Shown here: piece after piece, positions 11,855 to 23,770 of the stretch
Position numbering within the stretch: position 1 is the stretch's first letter
Layout: each line of letters begins with the position of its first letter
Notes under the pieces: generated by a model
What the model was told of the DNA's origin: nothing
Database searches by the model: none
The model's input: only the letters and a program-made list of their open reading frames with translations
Source of the DNA: Myxocyprinus asiaticus
Lineage: Eukaryota; Chordata; Actinopteri; Cypriniformes; Catostomidae
DNA: 64,000 nucleotides
Direction of reading: 5' to 3'
Assembly (NCBI RefSeq): GCF_019703515.2
Contig: NC_059368.1
Location: forward strand, 27,769,289-27,833,288
Translations under genes and position numbers: made by a program

Positions 11855-12076
11855 GCAGTGGTGGCTCAGCGGTTAAGGCTCTGGGTTACTGATCAGAAGG
11901 TCAGGGGTTCAAGCCCCAGCACCGTCAAGATGCCACTGAGCAAGGCCCTTGACCCTATCTGCTTCAGGGGCACTGTATCATGGCTGACCCTGCACTGTGA
12001 CCCCAGCCTAGCTGGGATATGTGAAAAAGAAGAATTTCACTGTATATGTGCAAAATGTGTGATAAATAAAGAAAAT
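11855..12076 (+). mobile_element. tRNA-derived SINE, copy 1
   Basis: The head has RNA polymerase III box A (TGGCTCAGCGG) and a perfect box B (GGTTCAAGCCC); the tail is GTGATAAATAAAGAAAA. It is flanked by the 7-bp target duplication TATAGTA (11848-11854 and 12077-12083). The paralogous segment near 42045 reads GTGTATAGTATGTCAATG without it. The same family occurs at 13003-13233 and 18789-19035. Confidence 0.93.
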
Positions 12077-12099
12077 TATAGTATGTCAATGTTAAGTAA

Positions 12100-13002
12100 A
12101 TCAAAAGTTTAGGATGCTTTCTATTATGAAGTGTCCATCCCTAAGCCCTATTCCATTCAAAGACTTAACCCCGCACTGAGAGCTTTGGGAGGCTAAAACC
12201 ATGGGGCTCAAAAAAAAGAAAGAAAAGAAATTATGCGAAATTCTGTTTGGAATGACCTTACAGCTTGGCTATCATTATTGTTCTTTCTTTGAAGTACCCT
12301 CCTCCGAAGGCATCATTTATTCTTTTTGGACATCATTTATGTCATTTGGAATGCAGGGTTTCTGTCTCAAGACCCAGTGAATACAATGAATCCAGCCACC
12401 AGCACACACCCCACGCTCAAACATCCTATTATAATTAAACAAAGATGACATTTAGTAATACTCTTGGAACTGAGGGAGGCCTGTTGAGTCAAGATTATTA
12501 GGCAAGATAATGTTGTTTGTAACAACTGGAGTGGAAAGTGCATCATGAAGGCTGATGACACTAGTGCAGGAGGGACACTGAGGATGAGAAAACACTGATT
12601 GTTTACATATCATTACATATTGAGTACAGTCAGATGCTGCAGAGCCGTAAGACATGTCTGATACAATAATACAGCAGAGAAAGGAAGTTTTTTTAGGTCT
12701 AGGTTGAAAAAACAATATCTCTCTGTTAGTACACAATGTGTAACAGTGTCATTACTGGTCTAACATCATGTGATTGTTCATATTTAGCCTGCAGATAACC
12801 AGACATTCTTATTCTACACCATTTAAATAGTGCAATGACTAGTTCAACCACCATTCATGTGAGCAACATGAATTTAAAGTATATTGCAAGACATTTAATT
12901 TACTGACAAACACCAGTAACAGCTGTTTGTAAGGTTTTAAGAATCCATATATACAGTATATGTAATGATCTATATGTTAATTGAATTTTAATTTTTTTAA
13001 TT
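12100..13002. other. Non-coding part of duplicated segment
   Basis: The right part (from about 12690) matches 44195-44440, including TCTCTCTGTTAGTACACAAT. Two overlapping minus-strand frames (12367-12561 and 12452-12736) encode short hydrophobic or Cys-containing peptides with no family resemblance I can see. I do not regard them as genes. Confidence 0.5.
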
Positions 13003-13233
13003 ATTTATCACACATTAGCACATATACAGTGAAATTCTTTTTTTTTTTTTCACATATCCCAGCTAAGCTGGGGTCAGAGCACAGGGTCAGCCATGATACA
13101 GCACCCCTGGAGCAGATAGGGTCAAGGGCCTTGCTCAAGGGCCCAACAGTGGCATCTTGGCAGTGCTGGGGCTTGAACCCCTGATCTTCTGATCAGTAAC
13201 CCAGAGCCTTAACTGCTGAGCCACCACTACCCC
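13003..13233 (-). mobile_element. tRNA-derived SINE, copy 2
   Basis: Same family as 11855-12076, reversed, with box B at about 13174-13184 and an A-rich tail represented by the T run at 13040-13051. A fragment of a further SINE end (CATATCCCCGCCAAGCTGGG) follows at 13243-13266. The paralogous site at about 44440-44480 lacks both. Confidence 0.9.
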
Positions 13234-13352
13234 ATGTTTTTGCATATCCCCGCCAAGCTGGGGTCAGATATGTTCCTCCAGCATTACATTACATTGCTTT
13301 GACATTCATTACTCTGCTTCAGTACATTAGATTTGAAGACATTTTATATACC

Positions 13353-14201
13353 CAGGGTTTGGAGGGTTACTTTTGAAATGTATTCCACTATAGATTACAC
13401 AATACATGCTGTAAAATTTAATTTGTAACGTATTTCGTTAGATTACTCAAGGTCAGTAACGTATTCTAAATACTTTGGATTACTTCTTCAGCACTGGTAG
13501 ATTTTTCAATTGTTTTGACTATAAAAACTCTGCCAGTACAGTGAGACAAAATACACATGTTAAAAATACATTCTCTGAAAAACCTAAATATCTTATGCAG
13601 TGTTGTTTCTAAAACAAGATAAATCAAATTGATATTGTTTTAAATATTTTCAGATATTTTTACAGGAAAACAATACAAAATTATCATCAAGAATATGATT
13701 TTTGCCCTAATATCAAAGGTCTTACTAGAAAAAAAGAAATTATGATCCAACGTGAACTTTCTTGATAAAAAAATATGATCGTGCCTGGTAACATGTGCAT
13801 GTAAAATGGCTAGAAATAGCATTTTAGCTTAGCGTAAAGCTGACAATTTACACAAGGTTTATTTCTATTTCTTCTGCTCTAAACTTATTTCAAACTTACT
13901 TCTCTGTCTGCTCGTATGAATGTAACACATCATAAGAAAGTGTTTCACTGCTGTTCAAATGCACTTTGGATCACATCATTTATATGTATAAATGTTTTCC
14001 ATCTGAAAGGACTAAATATTAAATTAAACAAATGACACTAAAATGCAAAGTAATCTCTTCAGTAATCAAAATACTTTTTGAATGTAACTGTATTCTAATT
14101 ACCAATGATTTAAATTGTAACTTTAGTGGAATACAGTTACTTATATTTTGTATTTTAAATACGTATTCCCGTTACATGTATTCCGTTACTCCCCAACGCT
14201 G
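13353..14201. mobile_element. hAT-like MITE, copy 1
   Basis: About 849 bp with inverted ends (CAGGGTTTGGAGGGTTAC at the left; CGTTACTCCCCAACGCTG at the right) and no coding capacity. It is the same family as the cleaner 740-bp copy at 23771-24510, whose 8-bp target duplication points to hAT. Its flanks (TATATACC and TACATACT) are a degenerate 8-bp repeat. It is absent from the paralogous site near 44530. Confidence 0.85.
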
Positions 14202-14784
14202 TACATACTTCCTAATGCTTAAATTTAGAAAAGAAAAAATCCTAAAAATATCAATCAGTTCTTTAGAAGAAACATTTCACATTAAATTGTAGTTTAGGCT
14301 CAACTGAAATACTGGTTATGTGTGTATTTGTGTGTTAATATATTATTTATATATAATATATTTCAACGAAGAGGCAACATATATAAGAAAATGGGGCCAC
14401 ACACACACACACAACCTTCATATCTTCAATGGTTTGTTGTCATATTTAGACAAATATGCAGAAAAATTATGGACTCAAGATACATGTTTTTTACATTATA
14501 CTTGTGTGTATGTTTGTATAGCTGAAAATTTATGTAATTTATAATGTGCACGTCTATAGTTTTTGATGTCTTTTAATAAATGTGTTACCTAAAACAATGC
14601 AGTACTTCATTGTGCAGTTACACTATTTGTTATATGAATATTTTTAGCAAGGAGAAATGTGTAATACTGTAACAGAATAAATTCAACTAGTGTTCTCAAT
14701 AATAAATATTACATAATTCAATACTGATTACGTATCACTGTGTGCATCACATAGCCAGCCCCTCTCAGGTGCCTAACATTAGCT
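14202..14784. other. Non-coding; downstream of the pseudogene stop
   Basis: AT-rich sequence that matches parts of 44530-44940 (for example CAAATATGCAGAAAAATTATGG and the ACCTAAA...AATGCAGTACTTCATTGTG block), that is, the former 3' untranslated region and flank. It contains a short (CA)n run at 14400. Confidence 0.6.
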
Positions 14785-15651
14785 TTAAATCAACACGTCA
14801 CACAAGATTTTCTGTTTGAAAAGTACTTTGGAAATGAAGGAAGAAGAAGACTCAGTGTCTAGCACACCCCTTTGCTCTCTCAAACACCCTTTGATCCTGC
14901 GCAAATCTGAACTTGAAAGGTTGCTCTTCAGGTTCAGGACAGCAAGAACATGCTGTTCACTGGTGGAGAGTGAAAACAATGATCATTAATCAAGCATCTT
15001 ACAAAGCAAGACAGACACCATAAGTTAGATCGTTAAACTCATATTAAACTCACCACATTTTAAGATGTGGTTAACAACACTGTTACTCTAGATGTTATTT
15101 TGCTAACCTCATCTGTACTGACACTATGTGTACAATGATGTAAGATTTAAATTTACATTTAAAATGTATTTTTAAATTATTTAATAAACCATATATGTAT
15201 AAAAATGAGACATTTGAAAACTGCAGTGTTGAAAATTGTTGTCAAGTCGCATTGTGAAATATTATGCTAGGGTTTTGGTTATGTAAAATAATTGCATCAT
15301 GTCCACTCATGTAAAGTCCAACAGACTTGCCTAAGGTCAGGACAGACTCTTTCCAGTGTAACTATCTCAAGCAGCAGGCTCCCGGTGTCCTGCAGTCTCA
15401 CAGTCTCAGCTAATCTAGGGAGAATTTGAGAGAGCCACTACTGTTTGGATCCCTAGTGATGAGAATAGTAATTAATTTAGAAAAGTACAGTAAGCTTAAT
15501 GTTACATAAAAATGTTCTGTATATATGTAGCTGTGTATTTTGTTTTTCTTTCTTTTTCTTTTTTTTTTTTTTACACAAACTCTCAAAGGAATTCTGGTTT
15601 CCCACAATTCAATATGCTATTTCAAACAAAGAGAACTATGCATAGACAATA

Positions 15652-18415
15652 CATAACCCCCCGGATCATTCTTGCCTTCCCATCAAGGGCTGTGCTAGCA
15701 CTTTTGACACAGTTAATGTGTGCTCAGTGCCCCCATTACCGTATGGTGTAACTTCCTATACAACCATATGCGCCATCCCAGTAGCAAAGGCTGTGCTAGC
15801 CCCACTGGTGCAGTTAATGCATGCTCAGTGCCCCCGGTTACATATGGCATTACTTCCCATTTGACCATATGCACCAACCCAGCTGTTAGGGCTGTACTAG
15901 CCGCATTGGCACAGTTAATGTGAATACTACCTCACCACACAACACTTTGGACCAGCCTCTCTTATAACCCTAACTAGCATACTAAACAGACACCAGTCCT
16001 AGTATTCCTTCCCCCGACGTTATTGTCACACATAATCTCAAACATCACAAATGTTCCCTATCCCTACTTTCTCCTTAATGCCTTTTTCACTTCTGCACAC
16101 CACACTTTTTTGTCCTTCCTTCTTAACCATAGACAGATGCTCCCTTTCTTAGCTTCCTCTGCCATTTCCTTCAGAGACTTCTTTAACACTGATCCAGTGA
16201 TACCAGTGTCTGCACTGATGTCCCCATGAACCCTTGAAACCCAACCTCCACAGGGTAAGGCAGTCCTCCATCCATTTTTCTTGCACTCTGTGGCCAGATC
16301 ATCATATTTTAACTTCTTCCTCTCATGGGCTGCCTCCAGACCCTCTTCTCATTGGATGGAAAGTCAATCATCTTGACTTTTCTAGCTGATGTTGACCATA
16401 ACACTACGTCCGGCCTCAAGGGGGTAGTGGTGACTTCAGAAGGAAATTTCAGCTCCTGACCGAGGTCAACATCCATTGTCCAATCACCTCCAGGTGCCAG
16501 GATTGATCTGGTTTCCCTCCTCCCTATATAACTAAATGAATTAACCGCCTCTGAGGAGCATGGTGGTCTTTGTTGGCCTTTACTCTACACATCTCTAGGA
16601 TCTCCGCCAGCTTGTGCAGGTACTGATCATGTAGCCACCTGTATCATCCTTGCACCAAGGCGGTCTTGCAACCAGCCAATATATGCTGCAGATTTGCTCT
16701 TGTGGCCTCACAGATGGGATAATTCTCCTCTGTGCCATACCAATAAGACACATTTCCAGGGCTTGGAAAGGGGTCATAAATGGATCTTATTCGAAAGCTT
16801 AGCCTTCCCTGAGGTAGCTTCCATCAGTCAATCCACCCTAAAGCTCTATCAGATGTACCCTCCTATGTTGTCCAGTGCCCTTGTTGCTGCTGGCTGACTG
16901 CTCTAATCATATACCGTTCCTCTTCCATCCTAGAAACTTCTGTTTCTTTTGCTTTCTAGTGGCTGCTGAACACATTTTGGGAGCCACACCTCATACAAAG
17001 CATGATCTCCTTGACTGGGTTCTTCTTACATTCTCCTGATGCTTCAACCTTGAAACTGTCTGGTGTACAACCTCCTCTGCTTGATTAGCCCTCACAGACT
17101 GGTCTGTTGATTCCCACAGCCCTAAGACCAGCTTGGTCTTCTCCTGCTTATAGCCAAAGATAATGGATTTTGTGGCAGCTGTAAGGCATTTCTTCCAAAC
17201 AGTGCTACATCTGAAAGAAAACACTGCAAGCCTAGCCACATCCTGATGAAACTGTTGGCCTTGCTATCCATCTTTGCCACTGATGCTGCAGTGATCTCTC
17301 ACATTTTTAGCAACCACATCAGGCGATGGTAAAGTGTAACCTGGTAACACCTTACCCAGGTCCTCTTTTGATGCTTTGATGTATAAAGACATCCTCCTTG
17401 CTACCACTGAAAAGAAAATCTTTCCTTCCACATTAATTAGAGCAATACTCCTAAACTGATTGTGTTGGTTGATTCCTGTTCCTTGGGGATAAAGATGACC
17501 ATTTTTGCCACTCCAAGGGTATGCACTTCTTTTTACAGATAACTCTCAGAAGTCTCCACAACAGTTTAATTATAACAGTGGGGCACTTCTTATACAGCCT
17601 ATATGGTATCCCATTTCTACCACTTGCCTGATCACACTCAGGTGGAGCTACATCAAATTCCACTACTAGCTCCGCTGGCCATGGGACATATCCCGGGAAG
17701 CCAAGCTGGCTGTGTTCATGGGCATCACCTAGTTGCGGTTTCATGTAGTCCTCTTGTTCCTCCTTCGCCATCACCAGCTTCCCACTCCTCTTCTTCTCAT
17801 GCAGGTTTCTGGCAAATCTAAAAGTGTCCTTGATGAACTTCACACTCTCATGCTCCTTCCTTCTTATCCGCAGTCGAATTCTCTCTGCCCTTCTCAGTAC
17901 TGTTAACCTAGCCCTTATGCCTTCCCACAACACCTTCTAGGCCAACCTCTCATGCTCCATGCCTCACATAATAAACAATGTCACTAAACATGTTAACCCT
18001 TCCACTAAATGAGTTCTCCAAGGTGGAGCACAGGCCCCTATCTAGCTTGCTCCATGCATCATTACCATTAGATCTTGGCCAATTGCCTCCTTTGACCTGG
18101 ATCCTTCTCATTGTCTTGCCTTCCCTGTCTTTTCACTGAAAAACACAGAAATATATTAAATATTCCAAAACATCTAAACACCACACTTATTACTACAATA
18201 TTTAAGCCTATATGGACGAAAGTTTCCTAGGCAAAATAGACAAAATAATCAGCGATTTCATTGTACCTATGCCTAATTTGTTTGCAACTCAAAGTTTATC
18301 TAAACAATATGATAAGAAATTCAAAGTACACCTAGACCTATCCTTAAAGTATCATGCTATGAATTCATGTTTAAATGGTTTTGTACGCCCCTTTATCTCA
18401 GCGTTAGAAATGAAA
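15652..18415 (-). mobile_element. R2/NeSL-like LINE relic
   Basis: A degenerate non-LTR retrotransposon on the minus strand. Near 17690-17530 it encodes the reverse-transcriptase start (FPGYVPWPAELVVEFDVAPP, SGRNGIPYRLYKKCP, LLWRLLRVICKKKCIPLEW); most of the palm is deleted between about 17450 and 17330. Later fragments at 17239-16991 (YKQEKTKLVLGLW...VVHQTVSRLKHQENV), 16777-16595 and about 16330-16100 (LEAAHERKKLKYDDLATECK) match the C-terminal half that carries the restriction-like endonuclease in this LINE group. Many stops and frameshifts. Compared with 45600-45670 it replaced about 55 bp of the target. The outer part 18130-18415 is unassigned and may be its 5' region. Confidence 0.8.
15688..15990. 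repeat. 101-bp tandem repeat in LINE 3' end
   Basis: About 2.3 units begin at 15688, 15789 and 15890 (each GGCTGT(G/A)CTAG), so the period is 101 bp. Each unit contains CAGTTAATG and a CATATG core. It lies at the 3' end of the minus-strand LINE. Confidence 0.85.
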
Positions 18416-18788
18416 CCTATTTAGAGGAGAGAATTCAAACTTTAGAGGTTTTAGTGTATCAGTATTAACAAATAATAACAACAAAATATATGAGCCAAGA
18501 ATGATTCCAGTGATTTGACTGAAATGTACCAGAATGAACAGAGAGGTGTCAGAGTTAAATTCATTTCCCAGTGTTGATTTGTAGAGTTCTGAAATTCTGA
18601 GAATACATGCAACAATAGTTCTGTTCTGCATTTTGCTTATTTATTTTTTAATTACAAATGATAATATAAGCATTACAATTTGAATGAAAAGTTACATTGA
18701 AAAATGTATGTGAATTTCAAAATTTCTTAGTATCTGTAATATCTTCCTTTTTCTTTAAGACAGCATGCACTGGAATGGTCTCCACAAG

Positions 18789-19035
18789 GGGTTGGGGGGC
18801 AGCACAGCAGCTAAGGCTCTGGGTTACTGATCAGAAGGTCAGGGGTTCAAGCCCCAGCACTGCCAAGTTGCCACTGTTGGGCCCTTGAGCAAGGCCCTTG
18901 ACCCTATCTGCTCCAGGGGTGCCATATCATGGCTGACCCTGCACTCTGACCCCAGCTTAGCTGGGATATGTGAAAAAAAGAATTTCACTGTATATGTGCA
19001 AATGTATAATGTGTGATAAATAAGTATAATTATTA
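18789..19035 (+). mobile_element. tRNA-derived SINE, copy 3
   Basis: Same SINE family, with box B GGTTCAAGCCC at about 18844-18854 and tail TGTGATAAATAAGTATAATTATTATTA. The paralogous segment at 46010-46030 reads CTCCACAAGTTGGGCAG without the insertion, which fixes the position. Confidence 0.92.
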
Positions 19036-19586
19036 TTATAAGTTGGGCAGAACCAGATGATCCATGTTGTCCCAGCAAGATTTTGAAAATGTGCTTCAGT
19101 GGACACAAGGGAAAGTTAACATATCTAAATTTTTTTGTTTATTTGATTGGTGACCAAGAAATAGTGCAGAATCTTAAATATTTTTTTAGTTTTACGTAAT
19201 AATGTTTCTTTGTTCATTTTTTTCCCTTCAAAATACTAAAACTTTGTTTAATTCCAGCTTTAAATGAGATTTTCAGATTTTCAGTGAAGTCTCAGATTTT
19301 TGGACCCCACTGTATATTATATAATTACACTGGCGTGAATGTCTCATCGCATGTGTATATTCAAATATTGCTCTCACCACTTTGGTAAACACAGAGCAGA
19401 TTTTACTGCTGTCCTGGCAGATGAACTCGGCAGCTGCCTCTTGCTGCTCTTTGTCTTTCAGTTTAACTTTTTGCTTCATCATTCACCTAACATACTCAAC
19501 CATTACATCTATATGCTGCTCAACCAGTAGTTCCTATACACATATAGACACGCACTCATCAATTTTGTACCTTGAAACAGTATTAA

Positions 19587-20046
19587 AGGTATAGTTTACC
19601 CAAAAATGAAAACTCTGACATTTTTTTACTCAGCCTTATGTTGCTCTAAACCCATATGACTTTCTTCTGTGGAACATTCTTTTAAGCGAAATAAAATAAT
19701 TTTGCAATCACTTATTTTCTTTCAAAGGCAGTTGATAACGACTCGCTTTAAAGGTTAATAAAGCACCCAGAAGTGTCATAAATGTAGTCCATGCAACTCG
19801 TGCATCATATTCCAAGTCTTTTGAAGGAATACAATGCAATCTTTCTATAATGAACAGACCGAAATGTAAATTATTCACTCCCAAATCAAATCTGTCTATA
19901 AACTACTATATTATGGAAATCAGCAATCGCAACATTCTGTAAAATATATTTTCTGTGAAGCAGAGTAAATAATGTCATACGGGTTTGGAACAACATGAAG
20001 ATGGGTAAACTGTGACAGAATTTTCATTTTTGGGTAAACTATTCCT
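19587..20046. mobile_element. TTAA-flanked MITE (in both duplicated segments)
   Basis: Inverted ends AGGTATAGTTTACCCAAAAA and TTTTTGGGTAAACTATTCCT, flanked on both sides by TTAA (19583-19586 and 20047-20050), the target of piggyBac and Kolobok elements. A diverged copy sits at the same place in the other segment (46595-47360), so this insertion is older than the duplication. Confidence 0.88.
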
Positions 20047-20299
20047 TTAACCATCAGCTACCAGTGTATTATTGTATCTATTAACCTTATGTTATAGGAC
20101 TGAATTTGGTGTACTGTATCATTGCTGTGAAAGGGATTCTGACCTCCCAGCAGTCAGGTTTCATTACTTTAAAATTATTGATGTTATTCTCAAGTGCCTT
20201 CTCCAGCTTCTCCACAACCTCATGGTGACGAGCAAACCAGACTTGAGTCCACAGCTTACGGTACATTGGCTGTGTAGCTATAACAAAGAGGAATGAAGT

Positions 20300-21515
20300 C
20301 AGTCAATTGCAAAAGTGTAAGCCCTGCAAATAATAATAATAATAATAATAATAACAATAAATAATAATAAATAAAAATAAATAAATACATAAAAAAAACA
20401 GTCCAAGGTAGTTTGCTTGTCTTAGCTGTTTTATGACGATCTCCCAACCTGGTGTGTTTCTTGTGCAATGACGTAACTCACTGCTTAACTACCATAGTAA
20501 GATGCATCTTTAATTAACTAGCTAGTCACTATTTTTTCCCGAAATAAATAGTGTCGCACATCCATCGTTTAAACCACGATATTCAACAATATAGAGCTGT
20601 TGTTCATGACATTACCCTAGGGTTGCAGTAAGAATTTCTGATTGAATCGATGTCAAATTATAGCAAGTTTACATGGACAAGAGAAAGACGTTTATTTAAA
20701 AGCAGTGTCTGCATTTGTATGCACTGTGTAATTGCCATTCTCTTCACTCCCATATACATGGAGCTCGGTAAGTTTCCCCTCTTACGTCATACTCTGGGGT
20801 TACCCCTGTGCATTTGAGCACATACAAGCATGCGCACTCTTCGAAAACCACTAAATGTTTACATGGCCACATTTGCCGCGTTCTCTGACTGGAACCTAGG
20901 TGTGTTAAATCACTTTCTCTTAATCCCTTAATTGGTGTATGGGAAATGGCTGCGTTTGCATGACGTTTCAGAACTGCACTTTCTGCAAAACTTTGGAATA
21001 ACCAGTTTTCTTAAGTATGTGTAAACATGATCTTAAATCTTACAGAATGAAATACAGAAATGGAAAGAAAGATAAAGAAGCCTCAGTTAAGTCAAATGAC
21101 GTCGACATCATAAACGAACAAGAAACTATGCTTCTAACCGCAGGCGGAGAGCTGTAGTGCCAACTAAACCACTCTTCTGTACTGTTTGCAAATGTTCATT
21201 GGAACTATGGTTTAGGGAAACACCAAATGATTGACTAAGTTGGTAATTATGGAACTTGTGACTTTTTTATATAGTAATGCTTTATGTAGATGCTTTTGGG
21301 AAACGCACTGGTCAAGCAGGTGTTCAGCTGATTTAGCTAGATAGAAAACTGGTCTCCCTTTCTGACCAGCTGACAAGTATCCACAACTCATTGAAAATGA
21401 TAAATACAGATCAAACAACCATAGGCAGATTTAAGCTGTTTTTGTCAGCAGGAAGATTTTTTAATTTGTGAAATTAAAGAAGCACAACATGGAAGTAAAT
21501 GAGGTAATGTAGCCA
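20300..21515. other. End of copy 1 with a roughly 0.8 kb insertion
   Basis: (AAT)n repeats at 20328-20390 are followed by sequence matching 47580-47650. A block from about 20460 to 21290, absent from copy 2, ends in TTTTGGGAAACGCAC, resembling the end of a DNA transposon. Then 21300-21515 matches 47650-47850. No gene seen. Confidence 0.6.
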
Positions 21516-21759
21516 AGTTCCGGTCGACCTCTAATTTGTATTGATTTTTATAATGGTACATAAACCTATTTTAATGTAATATATATGTGGAAAACATGTC
21601 TTGAGTATTTTAAACTTGCATATAGCCTACCCTGTTTTACTGATAGGCAATGTTAAGGCCATGTTGAATGTGTGCCCCTTCCTGTTTAAGTAAGAGTCTG
21701 TGATACATGATTTATTTTGAGATTGTGTGGGTTTGTTTTGGGATGGGGATACGGTTTTA

Positions 21760-23100
21760 TTTTATTTGTTCAGGTCTTGAAAAAGGTCTTAAAAAGTCTT
21801 AAATTTGATTTTAAAAACTCTGCAGCAACCCTGTTTGTGCTTGCTCGGACTAGTGGATTTTCAGCTCTGGATTCTGTCCAGTCATCTGTGTACATCCTCA
21901 CGCAGGGGGTTCCCATGGACAGGATTCTCTTGCACCAAACAGTGAGACGAGACGTGTCATTACTGGGTTGGGGAGCCCTGTGGAGTGGAGTCTCAGTGAA
22001 AAGGGTGTGGTCGGCCACACAGGCAACTCTCTACATAAAATGGAATTACTAGCAGATTTTCTAGCCCTAAAAAAAATTCTCTGCATACTGAGGCCAACAT
22101 GTTCTGATCTCATATATAAACAGACAAGGAGGATGCAGTCCCTTAGTCAATTACTTCTGTCACGCATGCTTTTGATGTTGTGCGACAAACATCTGCTATC
22201 TCTCAGAGCGACACATATCCCAGGTCAACTGAACGCAGGGGTGGATCTCCTTTCCAGGGGAGGACCCTGTGTCAGGGATTGCCGCATTCAACCCAAGGTG
22301 GTTTCTCAGATTTGTGATCTGTTTGGCAAATCCAACGTAGTCTTATAACGTAGTCACGAGAAAATGCGTACTGTCATATGTTTTCCTCCATAATGGATCA
22401 GTGCACTCCTCTCGGAATGGACGCATTTGCACATTGATGGCCCAAAACTCTTCTTTACGCATTTGCCACGATGGAGCTGATTCAGCTCACTCTGGACAGA
22501 TCAGGGCTGAAGGGTTTGTCACTAAATCTTGTAGCCACCGTTGGCCATCAAAAACATGATATGCGGACATCATCAGCCTTCTAATAGGAGAGCCTTGGTG
22601 TCTCTCATTACACTCAGATCTCCTCACCCAAGCGATGGGAGAGGTTCTGCATTCTTGGCCGGAGTTGTGGGCTTTGTGGTCTTTGTGGTCCTTCCCATTG
22701 AAAGGGATAATTTAATCACAACAGTGTTGTTGCTACAATTCAAATTGCTAGATCCCTTTCTAAGAGAAGCTTTTACTCTTTTAGATGGTGTGCATTTAAG
22801 TTAAGGTGTCATCAGAGGAACATCATTCCCTATCAATGTGACATTGAGCATATTTCTTACATTCTTACAAGAACAGTTTGATCAAGACCGCTCCTTTTCA
22901 AAGTTTATTTCGAAGCAATTTCAGCATGTCATGAGGAAATTAATGGCACTTATCCTGGTGCGCACCCCTTATCAATCTTTTGAAGGGTGCGTGGCCCCTC
23001 AGACCAGCTATTAAATCAGTTGTGCCCCATTGGGACCTGTCCTTAGTGTCAACTTGTATCAGAGGATTTATTCACCATGGCAAGTCAAACTAAATTTTCT
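21760..23100 (+). mobile_element. Degenerate DIRS element: RNase H to recombinase region
   Basis: Fragments in changing frames resemble the distal part of fish DIRS retroelements: SGFSALDSVQSSVYILTQGVPMD, INRQGG, LSERHISQVN...GWISFPGE, and near 23000 PAIKSVVPHWDLSLVS from the tyrosine recombinase domain. In-frame stops are frequent. It would have encoded RNase H and the recombinase that replaces a DDE integrase. No terminal repeats are visible. Confidence 0.7.
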
Positions 23101-23501
23101 AATCCTATTCTGTGTTTTTCTGGCTTCATGGACCATGAATAAAAGTCCCATAGTCAATGTGTTGTACCAAGTAAACCAACTAAATGGGAACGTAAAGTTA
23201 TGCATATAATTACTATTCCCAGAAGAAGGGAAACAAGGTACCACACATTGCAGCCCCACTTTGCCGTTGCTACAGTGAAAAACCTATTTGAACAACAAGA
23301 CTGACATGAGATAAACCTGCAATATATCATTGTTTATCAATTGTCTTTCAGGCATGTGTGATTATGTGGTCACTAGAAGATCCTAAATCTCATGTCACAA
23401 AATAAGTTGAAAACGAAATTGTAACAGAACAAGGAAAATCTATAGAAGAATTAACACAAACTGTCAAAAAATTTACTCTGCAGTGCACTAAATCAGAACC
23501 T

Positions 23502-23770
23502 ATGGCTCATTGTAAACCCAAGATGCAGCCAAGGTTTACAGATGATGGCCAGCCAATATGCTTCCGGTGTAATGGTGTACGACATATAGCTAAGAAATGT
23601 GTGAAGAAAAACAGACTATCACAGAGAATGCTAAATCGTCAGTACAGCAGGAAACTTGCACCCTCGCTTGCTGTGAGCCAGGCAGTGCGAGTACAGTCCA
23701 TAGGCTCAGCCAATATCAATACTTGTTGTGACCGACTACTCCAGCATGCTGTGGGAAAATGCCCTGTCAC
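23502..23770 (+). pseudogene. Gypsy-2 Gag end with zinc knuckle
   Basis: It contains ICFRCNGVRHIAKKC, a C-x2-C-x4-H-x4-C knuckle, followed by a basic stretch. The frame is cut by the MITE at 23771; readable Gag-like sequence begins upstream near 23370. Confidence 0.8.

Larger units (their letters stand above)
14785..20269 (-). pseudogene. Partial tnfaip2-like pseudogene (exons 10-13 only)
   Basis: Four exons are paralogous to the last four of the gene at 44943-62346. Exon 10' is 20269-20144 (126 nt, open, starts PMYRKLWTQVWFARHHE); exon 11' is 19533-19378 (156 nt); exon 12' is 15440-15331 (110 nt); exon 13' is 14959-14785, ending in TAA. Lengths of 10'-12' equal their counterparts and the splice sites are kept, including the GC donor after exon 12'. 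Two nonsense changes are visible: TGA at 19483-19485 in exon 11' (CGA in the gene) and TAG as the first codon of exon 12' (GAG in the gene). No homologues of exons 1-9 occur upstream; homology stops near 21515. The intron between 11' and 12' has gained an R2/NeSL-like LINE and a SINE. It is best read as a dead 3' fragment. Confidence 0.9.
3560..21515. other. Segmental duplication, copy 1 (decayed)
   Basis: After removal of insertions, this block aligns in the same orientation with 41590-47830. Aligned parts are 3560-3899 plus 11729-11850 with 41590-42050; about 12690-15650 with 44195-45610; and 18420-20310 plus about 21290-21515 with 45660-47830. Copy 1 contains insertions absent from copy 2: a gypsy element with a nested LINE, three SINEs, a hAT-like MITE, an R2/NeSL-like LINE and a roughly 0.8 kb block at about 20460-21290. 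The coding exons inside are broken (see the pseudogene entry). Edges are approximate because I could only align by eye. Confidence 0.85.

Noticed and set aside
11855..12076. Possible tRNA gene from A and B boxes
   Set aside because: No cloverleaf; three dispersed copies with A-rich tails and target duplications show a SINE.
12367..12736. Two overlapping minus-strand ORFs with a hydrophobic segment (CLIIIGCLSVGCVLVAGFIV)
   Set aside because: Different frames, no homology seen, located in the former 3' flank of the duplicated segment; probably chance.
14785..20269. A second functional tnfaip2 gene
   Set aside because: Two in-frame stops and no exons 1-9 upstream; homology ends at 21515.
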